This document shows positions 1 to 12,900 of a DNA stretch of 40,471 bases, piece after piece. Location: assembly GCF_000003605.2 (NCBI RefSeq), contig NW_003141809.1, forward strand, positions 200,645-241,115, in the 5' to 3' direction. Source of the DNA: Saccoglossus kowalevskii (Eukaryota; Hemichordata; Enteropneusta; Harrimaniidae). The translations under genes were made by a program, and so were the position numbers. A model generated the notes under the pieces. The model saw only the letters and a list, made by a program, of their open reading frames with translations, ran no database searches and was not told the origin of the DNA. Position 1 is the stretch's first letter. Each line of letters begins with the position of its first letter.

Positions 1-931
1 TTTCTAGGAGCTTTGGTGGGTTTGAAATGGGTGGGTTAATTGGCACACAGGTTAGAGGTTGCTGGGTAAGTGATTGATTGATTGATTGAGAGTGAATGGT
101 GCGAGTGTGTGTGCGAATACAAGTGTGAGTTTACCACAGAATTGTTTTCTTCCCATAAATTTTAAGTAAAACATCTAAATAACTTTTTGATAACTTCCAC
201 AGAAAGTTGAAAATTAAGGCAGTTATACAAGTACATGTAATAGGTACTACCGGGTAGTAGATTCCACAAACACTCAAAGCTTCACTCAAGATAATTCTGG
301 GTAATGGTACTTACATATTATATCAGGTTGACAGTGAACATATAATCACTGAAACCATTCTAATTTTAACCAGAGGTACATTACTTGGGGTTGGCAACGC
401 GCATAGTACTGTATGGTGACATCATGCCAAGTCTCATCTCATAGATAGCGAGACTAACGCTACACCCTTCTGACATGACATAGGCGGTTTGTATTAAATA
501 AAACATGTATTACCAAATTCATAGTGAAAAAATGTAATACATCGAAAAAGTAAAGAATATATAGTTATCGTAACCAGCCATATCAAGAACAGCTATTTTG
601 ATCCACCTGGACATCCCAGTATCCTAGTTACCTCGGGCATGCGCGTTCGCATTTTTCTGAGTTTGAACGTTATGTGAGTGCAAGATTGAAACGGGATCTT
701 GGTATAATGGCACCGTAGTTGCAAACCGCATGTAATGTACCTCTGTTTTAACTTATTATTACCGGTAACATATAAAGGCAGAAAAGCTGACAAATGCACA
801 AGACATAAATGTACACTGCGGGTGCATGTGCAAGAAAAGATAAGCTATGTTTACTAATACATCCCATTTATACACCAAGCATTTCCTTATAGTTACTATC
901 GAGTGGAATTTCACAAGAAGTATGAACTCAC
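1..931. other. Left-edge intron, no exon recognised
   Basis: This is AT-rich intronic DNA after the last donor at 931. A few short palindromic CCGG-centred motifs are present (for example near 250 and 765). The only open frame, on the minus strand at 593-799, has no splice or heptad support. I see no further exon that would accept phase 2. Confidence 0.5.
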
Positions 932-983
932 TTTTTAGTTGCTAAAGCCACCTTCAATTCATGCACTTCAGCTTCTAGTTTTT
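932..983 (-). CDS. Exon (last seen): coiled coil, 52 nt
   Basis: It enters in phase 1 and leaves in phase 2. The junction reads EKI-Q-KLEAEVHELKVALATK, with perfect heptad leucine/valine spacing. The acceptor is TTTTTCCAG and the donor AA|GTGAGT. Phase agreement with the exon 3.4 kb upstream supports it despite its small size. The gene continues further left. Confidence 0.85.
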
Positions 984-3900
984 CTGGAAAAAGAAAGAGA
1001 AAACAAATCCAAGAAAAAGAGGATAGTTATTAGTGAATTGAAATCTGAGATTTTTAAAAGTTTAAACTACTGTGGAATGCTTTATTTTCGCTGGAATTAA
1101 TTTTCGCCGAAAAGGCTTTTTGGGCGTTTTGTATGGAATTTATTTTCCTGATGTTTGATGAGTTTAATGTGAAATATTGGAAAAAAGGTATATTCGCTGA
1201 ATTTTATTTTCACGGAATCATCCCTTCAGCGAAAAATAGCGAAAATAAATTCCAAGCGAAAATAAAGTATTCTACAGTATAAGAGATTATGTTAGTTTGG
1301 TAAATTATTCTGATATGATATGTAGAATTTTGATATTAAAAGCAATGTATTTGCAAAGTTTGTGCTGCCATAGTTTTCCCGCCAAAATTTTACAATATTT
1401 TTTATAAACTCCATCATAATTTCTTTGTTAATTTTGGCCAAACTGACATGATTCCTAATTGGATACAAGTCTTGATCAACATTTTGGAAACAAAATATAG
1501 AAAAGGTTGAGCAGGTTTATTTTATGGGTTAATAAAGACACAGCTTATACCCCTTATCCATTTGTGTAATAGACTGATCCAATAGAGAGTGATCATAGAG
1601 TGACTGGATCAAACCATTATACAAGTGTTTAGAGGGGGGGAGCGAGAAGAGTTTAGTGCATGTTATCAGCAAAAGCTAAGCAATGATGATGATATTACAG
1701 AAAAAAAAACCCACAAACAAGCACCACACTTAACAATTAAAAAAGAAACTTAAATACATAAATAAAATTGATGAATGAGAGCCATGCACCATGAATGTTG
1801 CTATGATTGTTTTTATTATAATTAAAATATACATTAGATGAAAAATGACATCAATTCAAAGTTGTAATGTGCTGATACCCTGTATTTCAAATATTGCTAA
1901 AAATAATGTTCTATTTAGTTAACTAGTTAGTCTTATCTGCTAACCAATATCCCTGTATAGCTTGGATTTCCTAATTAGCATTTTACCATCTTTCACTAGC
2001 AGCTACCATTCTATATCTAGCAATTCACTTTCATAAATTAATAGATTTTACATTCCCAACTAGCAGTTTGTAACTAGCTGTTCACATTCCACAACTAAAG
2101 TTCATCAATATTCTCTAACTAGCAATTTACATTTACTAACTAGATTGACATTTCGTTTAGAAGGTGGACATTCTCTATCAACCAATTCTTTTTCCCTAAC
2201 TTGCTGTTTATAGTCTCTTTACAAGCAACTGACATTTTCCATCTAGCAGGTGGCATCCTTCCTAGCAGTTGACATTCCCTAACTAGCAGTTGACATTCCC
2301 TAACTAGCAGTTGACATTCCCTAACTAGCAGTTGACATTTTCTAACTAGCAGTTTATATTCTTACTAGCAGTTTATATACTTTTTTACTAGCAGATGTTT
2401 CAACTGGCAGTTAACATTTCCTTATTAGTAGTTTACATTTGCCAACTAACAGTTGTTATTTCTACATGTAACTGTTTAGCATTTGATATTCTTTAATATA
2501 AGTTTACATTCTCTAACTACCATTTGGCATTCTTTACCATCAGTTTACATGGATAAACTAGATTATCCACTATTTACTTTTGTTATTACATAATTTTTCA
2601 GTTTAATATTCTGATTTTGACATATCATATTCCGAGTAGATATTTTTGATTAGAGAACTCGATTAATTTAGTCTTAGGTTTCTCTATAAAAGATTACATC
2701 AGTTCACTCTCAAACCATTTTTATAAAACATATAAATATAAAATCCAACATTTCAAAAACATCACAGGTAAACAAAAAAACATTCATGATTTCTTTCATG
2801 AATTTGTACATATGTGAGCGACACTGGTCAAATGATTCATGCAGGAGGGATGGCTGAACCAGAAATGTATTTACAACAAATACTGTGGAATACTTTATTT
2901 TCGCTGGAATAAATTTTCGCTGAAAAGGCTTTTTGGGCGTTTTGTGTGGAATTTATTTTCACTGATTTTTGATGAGTTTAATGTGAAATATAGGAAAAAA
3001 AGTATATTCACTGGATTTTATTTTCACGGAAACATCCCTTCAGCGAAAATAGCGAAAATAAATTCCAAGCGAAAATAAAGTATTCTACAGTATATAGTAC
3101 TGTATTTGTTCTATTAGAGCACATCTCCACTAGAACTGCATGTAAACTAACAATTGCATGTATTTGTATATTAGATCATTAACCTTTTCATCACCAGTTC
3201 TCTCTTTTCATCACAAATTTAGTCAAATTTATAGTCTGCACTTTCCTTCAGAAGATTGGGACAAAAACAGCCAAATTTTTTAAGTAAAAACTAAAAATTG
3301 ACTGAAATTATTTATGTTGGCTCCAAAATTAGGGTTCATTACATAAAATATTGAAGAATCTAAGTAAAAAAGTGCAGAAAAAATTTGGGCGAGAAAGTTT
3401 AGATACAACTTATTTTTATATACTTTGTCATTCAAGTGAATATGCTACTAATAGAGCAAATACAGTACATGCAATGGAAGACAAATATATACTCTTCATG
3501 ATAGATGAGGTAATCCATAATGGCTGTTTTGTATTAGTTGTCATGGTGATTCAAAATACATACATAATGTAGCAATCTAATCACAACAAAATTATATAGT
3601 AAGAAAGTTGATTGATAGTTCATGACTGTTTTTTTTATAACACAAACTCAGATAACATGATTAAAAAACTTTTATAAAAGTTTGTAAAATAAAGCTATAC
3701 AAATTTAAAAAGCGGAAGCTTCTGATCAACAACAAAAATACAAGAAACTATATATGAATACCTTGAACATGTAATGTAAGAGTGTGGTACTTGATATGTG
3801 GTTCTATATATTAAGGATTTCTTAAACCAGTCAGATATAGTAAATAATATTTACCATATTTGCTCTATTAGAAGCGTATATAAATTTGCATTGGCTGTAT

Positions 3901-6900
3901 ACTAAATCATTAAAATATTACTTATTTTGAACATAGAAAAATCACTGTAATTTATGTACTATTAGAGCAAATACGGTAAGCATACAGACACATTTGCAGT
4001 TCACCAGAACTGTAAATGTCAGTTTTTCTTGCCTAAATTTATAAGCAACATTTGTCATGAATTAAAACCTTTCACACAATTATTCTTACTTGTACTGTAG
4101 AATGTTTATTCAATTTTATTACGGGGTATATCATCAATACACTACTTTTTTGCTAGTATTGATGTAATTCTGTTATTTTGTATTTGATTGAGTCTCTGTA
4201 TTTATATCCTAGATAAAGTTTTCTTGGAAGCATATTCAGTCTTCATGAGAATCACAAAGTGAGAACTATTTTTAAGGTTACCGGTATTGTTAATTACCAG
4301 AGCTATGTAGAAAATTCACCAGAGTCAGTATATGTACATCAAGTTAGTAAACATTCTACTTTTTTCAGTAAGAAAAATCATTACTTAATACGACCTAGTT
4401 TGAATCTCAAAGCCTTACGTATTTTCTCTTCTGTACGTTTCTTTGTATTTTCCGCCAAGCTGGACTGACTTTGGAAGAGATCAATTCTTTTTTCTAAGTC
4501 TTCATTACATCGCTTTAGCTGTTCATATTCCACACTTTTACCATCTAAAGAAATTAATAATAAAATTCATATTTAGTCACTGTGATATTGTTTAGGACAA
4601 CAAAATGGCAACATTAATTGCCAGCTAAGCCGCTGGTTTGCTGAGCGATACTCAAAATCATTACACGATTATAACTTTTATATTTTAAGACTTCTGAGAG
4701 TAAACCATCCTTACCTATTGAATCTGATGTTTTGGAAGGTGATCTTGGATTATCTAACGTTCTTGTAATATGATCGGTTAAATATCTTCTATGTCGAGAT
4801 TCCAGCTCGTCATAGTCATTTTTAACGCTCTCATAATCTTCTCGGATTCTGTCTCTTTCTTTGACCATCCTGAAGTAACAAAAAACGACAATAAAACTAT
4901 AAGCTGCAATTGAAATGTAATCACAAAATTGCAACAAAATTGCCACCAGTCAATCAATTTGAATTTGATCTACAAAATAAAGTGACTTGCATTAAGGTAC
5001 CATAATGTTTAATTGATGTATGTACCAATTAATGTGTGACTGCGATCCGGTTACAAATTGGCAGAAATGTTTGATTGTGATGAATTATTAGCACTAAAAT
5101 GACCATCATTCAGCCATCTTGAATTGAATCAAAAAACGAACACATGTGCTTATATATTCCAAAGTGTATGATGTGTGCATGTATATATTGCTCCAACATT
5201 TTGTTAAATATTAAGTTGAAATATTGTTATTGTATCTGGGATGATTGATGATTTAAAATCCTTTATAATATCGTTTTTGTTCTCTATGTAAATGTTATCA
5301 GTGATTTTTTTATTTAATAATATTTTTGTGTCAGGCGACAGTTCTGGACATTGAATGTCACTGTTGTCTCTCCTGACTTTTCTTTTGTGCAATTTGCAAG
5401 TGTCAGTGCTGACATATAGTGCATTTTGCCAAAGAGACCATATTCCAGTTTATGACTATGTGACAGGGCTGTGTGATAATGTTCTTATCAGAATGGCATT
5501 ATGGCAATTTAATGCTCCATCCTGGTGTTAACCAGGCCTAGTCAAACACAAGCACCCATGGACCTTAACCAAGATTCCCAAGTCGCGAATGAATCTTAGT
5601 TTCATGTCGAGTCTGTGGCACACTCGCCCAGGGAAGGGGTCAACCTTTTTAATGTTCAACCAAAGGATTTGAACTTGGGTCTAACAATCATGAGTGTGTT
5701 GCTACAACCACTATGCTATCGCTGACTAGTTTTAAAAGACTTTACAATGCATTGTGGGGCATGGATAGAGGATGAGATGAAATCATGAGTGAGATGTAGT
5801 AGTCGCTAAGTGACTAACCTGTCATATTCAACCTGCGGTATAACTTTTCCAACTGGTGCTGCGTATCTCAACTCATCATTCTGTTTCTCCAATGTCTCAA
5901 CTTTGGAATTCTGTAATCTAATCATATTTCTAAGTTTTGTGATTTGTTCTTCTAAATCAGGACATTTATCACAGACTTTATTGGTATTCTCGGTTGACAG
6001 TGAAGACAGATTCAGTCGTAGAGACGTATCGTGTTCTGGGCGAGCTCTCAACTCAGCATCAGCCTAGCAAAAATAAAATCATGAGGTAATGTTAGTCATT
6101 GAACTAGTTTATAAGTAAATAATAATCAATTTGTTTCTGTCTCATTTTTTTTTTTATTTTCATGGAATAAGGTAAATATAAATACTATTTTTTCTTTTTT
6201 TTTTGTTAGAATTCACATCACTACGCCACCAAGCTATTTTTTTTGCTGCCAAAAATATTGATGTCATATTTTGCACATCTTTAACAACACGTTTTTCCAT
6301 CGACCACAAGTCTCATTTTTGAAATACTATGGAAACATTTTTATTTTCTGTTTTTATGGTGTACAATTTATAATGTTAGTGGAGATGTTAATCCTTTGAG
6401 CATCATCATTTTTCCACCAAAATTTTATTGTATTTTTCTATAATATTTTGGATAATTTTGATCATAATAAATGTAATTTCCTATAGGCTACAGTTTTGAA
6501 CAAAATCTGAAAACAAATACATGTATATGATTTTAATTTTGTAGAAAAGTTGTAAAAGTTGACTTTAAACACCATTATTATTTTCTTTACCAAAATTTTG
6601 CATATAAGTATTATTCTGTAGATGTAATTGTTTTTGTTAAATTTGAACCAAATGGACATGGTTTCCCATTGACATATCTTTACCACAATTATGTGAAATA
6701 AGTATTTATTATTTATTCACTGATCAAAGTTAATTCTGCATACCTCAGTAGATAACAAAGTCCAGAGCATGCATATATTATCAAAAAGAAGCACTGCCCT
6801 CATACACTCATGTTATAAAATCTTTTGTTTTTAAATGGGAGATATTGTCAACCACTATCTTACCTTACTCAGCCTTTCTGATAATAGATTATTCATATCT

Positions 6901-9900
6901 CTCATTCTGGAGATTTCCTCTTCAAGTTGATTACATTTTTCATAGGAATCTGCTCCCACGGATCGTCTCCGTGGCATGTCATGGCTGCCAAAGGTCAAGT
7001 CTAATTCACCCATGGAAGCTCTCTTGAAGCGATCTAACTCATTTCGTAACTCAGTTATTTTATCCCTATCATACAAAAATAGAATTATATGAAAACAAGA
7101 TTAGAATATAATATGTAGCAGGCAATGCCTGGTGAGTCAAGTAGTTTATTTATTTACTAAATAAAAAAATAACTGAAAAAAACCATAGAATGTCAAAGCC
7201 TGTGAATTGCAGAAATTATTATTAAAAGTATTAGTTCACATGCAAGTTTAGCAGGATTCAAGATGGCGCCACACATGATTCGTGTCTCACCGCTGATAAA
7301 AATGAAACAAAACATGATTGAAAGTTAAACCTTTTTCAGTCAGTTGCTAGAAATCGAGCGCCTTATTATTTAACAATATTCTAAATTTGTGTTTATGAGC
7401 TTTTTCACTTCACGTAAAGTATGAAACAACAAACAAAATGGCGGCTCCCATTGACTTGAAGTGTACCATTTTCAAACTTTTAGGGTATATAGATTTCTTC
7501 CACACTCTTCTATATACACACATCTATAGAGCTCGCTTTGTGAGCGGCCTTTGGCTCCTCTCGTTGCACTCGCTATTAGAATAGGGAAATAATCTCCTTT
7601 TGTATACTTACTGTGCAAGTCCAAGTTCAGCTTTGAGATGATCAACTTGGGCTTGTAGCTGTTCCTGAGTAAATCTTGGACTCACTGAAGGCTAAAATGA
7701 AATAAAAACCATTGTCAGAACATTTATATTTCTAAAGTAACAACAGTTATGAAGCAATAAACCAGAATAACACAACAAGCTAACGAATATGAGTATTAAT
7801 TCATTCATTTATTTATTAGAATTGGTGAAAATGCCATCACCTACTTTATTAATTTTTGTTCAGTGAATATTTTTAGTGATTATTGATGAGTTAAATGTAA
7901 AATGCAGAAGAAAAAGTATATTTGCTGGATTTTATTTTCACTGAATCATTCCTTCAGTAAAAATAATTCCAAGCGAAAAAAAAGTATTTTATAGTACTCG
8001 TTTTTTGTATTCAAAGTATGTATAAACAATCAAATTGTCAAAATCCCACCCAGTGTTTCTAAAGGTCTATGTCTGCTGGTTTATATTTGTCTAGAAATTA
8101 AGTCTCTTCTCTGCTATGTGTTAATATTGTGAATTGTGCAGAGTCATTTTCTCCTAGCCTTAATGACTTACATTATTTTTTGTCAGAATGTTCTTCTGCA
8201 TCTCCAAAAGATGGATAACTTGTTGGTCTTCTGCGTGTTCTTGGACCAGCCTTTTATTCTCCTCCTGTAATCTCTCAAATTCTTCCTTCATTTCTGTCCA
8301 GTGTTCTTGTTGCATTTGTAACGACTGGCTATCAGTCCTAAGTTGAGCATTCTGAGAGAATGAATTTGAATTGAAAAGTGAATTTAATTATTTTCAAGGT
8401 TCCGAATATTTTCGTAAACGATAATTAGGATTTTCTTGAGCGACGCTGTGTCACAGAATATTCTATGTAGCTAAAATGCACACCACTGTACCATGTATTT
8501 CTATGGGTTCTGTGCGAGGTGCTGTAGAATGCCAGTCGAAGAGCCAATGAAAACAGTTAAAGACGAGGAAACAGCACAAATTCAACTTTGAAATAATACT
8601 CAGCAACCAAATGTATATATGTTGCACATGTAGGGATAATCACTGTTCAGGGGAGTCTCAACAACTTTGCCAAAGTTCAGTTTTTCTGAGAGATTTCGGC
8701 CTTTGTTTTCACCGCGATGGTTGCCAGGCGGTAAAAATGCCCGGATGTTCACCCAACCAAAATACTTGAGTTTTACTTTCTAACCCATTGAAACATTTTT
8801 TTCTGGCCAGAATTTTGATGCAACATTTGGCAAATCCACACTTTGTTCGACCATAATTGACACTGTGATTTTTGAATAGAATTTTTACACACCTTATCGT
8901 TAGCCTCTTGTAATTTAGTAGATAATGCAATAATTTCACTTTCTTTTCTGTTAATGGTTGCTGTCAGTCTCTCACATGTACTCTTCCACTCGTTCAGCTC
9001 TTCGTGACGATTCATCGAATATTGCTTCACTTCCTTGTTGGCACGTTGCAGTTTCTGTAAGAACACACACAGGCAGGTGCAGAAAGTATGGTTATACTAA
9101 AATGTGCGACAAGTGCAAAACACATAAAATAGATTGTTGACTGTTGTGCTTTAGACTGATATGATTTGGATTCTTTCTCACTGTAGATTTTACACAGAGC
9201 CCTCTATAGCTAGTGTGAGCAAGGTACTAGAAACATACCATATTTGCTTTATTACTGTGACATCAATATTTCTGAATAACCTTTGTCATTCATACAGTCA
9301 GCTAATTGTATTGTTACTTTGCAACGTTGTCAGCAACTTTGCTGAATGGTTTATTCTGCCTAAACAATTCAGTGAAATGGATGGCATGTAGCAAAGTAGT
9401 GAGGAAATTAGCAAACTTTTGAGTGACTTTCGGTGATATTGTGGCCATAGTCAAAACACCAATAGAAGTGCATGTAAACCAACATATACATTTATTTACT
9501 GGATCATTAACATATGACATATTTTGCCCAAAGACACACCTCTGTCATTTACACAAGCATGTGAACTACTAATAGAACAAATATGGTATTGTTTGTTTCT
9601 AGCATATGTGAATAACAATTTTCATTTACTTTTTAAAAATTTGTCTTTTTTATTGGCACAGCATAAATCAGTCCAGTACACTATGTAAAGCAAACAAATT
9701 TCAAGCAATTAAATATAGATAATCCAAAAATGTACTAACCGTGTCAAGTTCTTGGCATCTCGTTTGTAAATGATTCTTTTCATTTCTCATTTCTTTTAAA
9801 TGTTCCTTGAGTTTGACGTTATGTTCATTTAATTTGCTTTTGTCGTTCTTGTGTTCTTCTTTCAAATTGTCTATCACCTGGGAGATAAGACGTGTGGAAA

Positions 9901-12900
9901 AAACATATAATAATAACTCAAGTGAAAATTAACACTGCTAACTGTTTTAATGAAATACTATTACTAAATATATTTTAAATTTAGCACACACATGTAAAAA
10001 GTAAAAAATATGCATCTTCCCATATGCTCAATATATGACATCATACTGCAAACAGATTTTAATATCGTGGGACATGTTTTTATAATGAAATTTGCAAGTC
10101 ATCGAAAAACTGCTGTGAGAGTCAATATTTTACTGGTGTCATCAATTCGCTTATTAAAATAAATTTCTGTCATCTTTCACAAAAAATACCTGCATACATT
10201 TTCTCATACATTTTCAGTAGGACCTGTGGGCAACGGAAATCACTTGGTCCAAAATTGTTAAAAAAATTACAGAAACGTTTTGCCCCAATATTTTAGCGAG
10301 AAAAATTATAGCATTCATTCAAGAAAACAATCTGAAAAAAAAATCATGCAAATTAATTTTGCAAAAGGTGAAAAATGTCAACTTTAAAGAGTTAAATTTC
10401 AAATTAAATGAAAGCTTCTTTCTGATTGGCTAACAGCTTAACAAATATCTAGACAATCACAATTTTGTTTGTAAAACATCTTTACTACCTGTGAGAGAAT
10501 TTCTTTATCCGAATTTAGTCTTTTTATTTCATCCTCCATAAATGTCTGTTGCTGAGAGGACAGTCTCTTGTCAGACTGGAGTTGTTTACTCTGCTCTTGT
10601 GCTTTCTCCATCTGAATTTTAGCATTGGCCATTTCACTGGATAGCACCTCACCAACCTATCGACATAAAAAATGCATAATAATTGTTGTGAACAGTGTTT
10701 CCTCTTATACCCATTAATGTTGCTAGAATATTTCCCCCACATAATACATAGTCAGTTATGCATGCATGTAGGACTCACTCAAGCTACCGGGTAATATTGA
10801 TGTTTCAGAGTAATTATTTCAAATTTGTTTCGAGTTATTGTGGGGACAAAAAAAAGATGTGCAGTAATTAAATTGACAGATACTGCCTCCTGTTATATCA
10901 TACAATTGTCTGCTTTAGTGCTCAGGGTATTCAGCTCCAAAAAAAAAAACATGTTTGATTGTATACAAACACTCAAAGTAAAACCATTTCTGTCATGATG
11001 TTTTAATTCTCACACAATTTGACCTGCAACAACCTCCTTTGACCTAATAGATCAAGTCTGTTATTAACAGTAACTGACGCATTCTGCGAGTGAAGGTATT
11101 CTTGTATTGAAATGAATTACCAAAGTATGATCTGTTGGAAGTGATTTGTGCATGATTTTTTATAAAAAAAAATGGTAATTAGCAATTTTTGATATCCACA
11201 CTGTATTATATAAATTTGATTACTGGTATTCAGAAAAGTCAATCAATGCTCAAAGAACCAGGTTTTATGACTAGACAATAAAATTTAGGGCATTTTGAAA
11301 TGGATGGGAGTTTAGCCGGAAGTGACCCGAAAGTTGAAAAGGCAGCTTTAGTAGTCAAGCATAGGCGCTAACTTTGACAAGCAAAGTAATGACGATGGCT
11401 AGTACGTACATTGTTGCATTTGAAGAACTACTTCCACTGCTCTCTGTTTTTGCACTAATGTCTCAAATACTCCACTTGAAAGTTTTGCATTATCAATGAC
11501 AAGTCATTTTTCAATACCTTTTTCACAGCATGGAGTTCTTCCTCCATTTTTTCCAGGTCTTCTGTTTTTCTCTCCAAGTCACATCTAGTCTGGTTAAGTT
11601 CAATCTGTACTCCGCCAAGTTGTTGGTCTACACCATGTTTGTCCTGAAAAGACAAAGACACAATAATTCTATTGAACTGAGAGAGACAAACTGTAATTAT
11701 TGGCAAATAAAATGGGGGTAGGTGTCAATAAAAAGATCTACCCAAAATGGGCTTGCATAGTCACCAGCTGGAAAAGTATAAAAAAAAATAGTATAAGGCC
11801 TAAAAAATAGGTCAGGTCATAGACCCTCTACTGGAGGGTCTATGGTCAGGTAAAAACAAATTCAGAAAACATTTTTTTTGCAAGGCCTTAAATACTTTAC
11901 ATGGCTCTTTCAAAAGCTCCCACAAGTTTCAAAGAGTCATCCTCATAAACTCACTTTCAGTAAACGCTCCCTTTCAACAGTTAATTGTTGTAACTTTTGA
12001 TACAAGTCCAATCTTTCTTGATATAGTCTCTCTTTTTCAGCATTAGCACTGATATATTTGGAGTTGATGTCAGCCACAGCTTCCTCATAGTGCACAGCCT
12101 TTTTCTTGAGCTCATCTCTATCCTGGAGAAATGAACAAATCAGAAAATTACAGTCAAATAGTTCCCTGGTGGTTACTGTTCACTGTAAGGGTAAGCCACA
12201 TTATCAAAATAATTTTCAAGTATGAATATACAGAGTAAATAGGGTTTACTGTAAAATACTTTATTTTCGCTTGGAATTTATTTTCGCTATTTTCGCTGAA
12301 GGGATGATTCAGTGAAAATAATATACATTTTTTCCTATATTTTACATTCAAATTACCAAGAATCAGTGAAAAGAAACCCCATACAAATCATCCAAAAAGT
12401 CTTTTCAACAAAAATTAATTTCAGCTAAAATAAAGTATTTTACAGTAACTTATTGTGACTCGATACAGTGAATGGAGATGGTGGGTGGTTGATTTAATTT
12501 AATCATTCATTATGGCCATTCAGAACACAGTGTGCTGCAATTTTTCTTAAGATATTATTTATCATTCAGAGTTGAAACAATTCGTTTTTTATTAGCATGC
12601 ATCAATAAAAAAAAGTTTCTTGTAGTATTTCATGACAATTATGTAAAAAACCAAACAAAATAAACATGCACAGAGAAAGAGAATGATATATGAGTGTTAT
12701 AAGCATTCTCAAGATATCCTGTGCTAGTGGATTGGCTTAATGCTTGACCCTAAAGGTCACACATACTGGTATTTTCAGGGAGTAAAGTTCCCTATAACCT
12801 ACAGTCCAATATGACACATCTATTTTTGCAAAAATTTACTATTTCTGAACAACAATGACAAATTATTGCATGTTTCTGGAAAAATAACTGAGAAATTCTC

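Larger units (their letters stand above)
984..4418. other. 3.4 kb intron rich in foldback elements
   Basis: This intron holds two family-A foldbacks (1068-1279, 2881-3092), a long 21-bp minisatellite field, and two family-B foldbacks, one with a family-C insertion. Flanking exons agree in phase, so no hidden exon is required. Confidence 0.75.

Noticed and set aside
593-799. 68-codon minus-strand frame near the left edge
   Set aside because: It lacks heptads and a suitable acceptor for phase 2, and looks like random intronic sequence.
5660-5735. Functional tRNA gene
   Set aside because: Box A and B are present but no acceptor stem or cloverleaf closes, and the sequence is part of a dispersed repeat.
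11405-11455. Possible extra exon (TLVQKQRAVEVVLQMQQ)
   Set aside because: The available donor leaves a phase that cannot join VGEV, and the neighbouring exons already join in phase 0.
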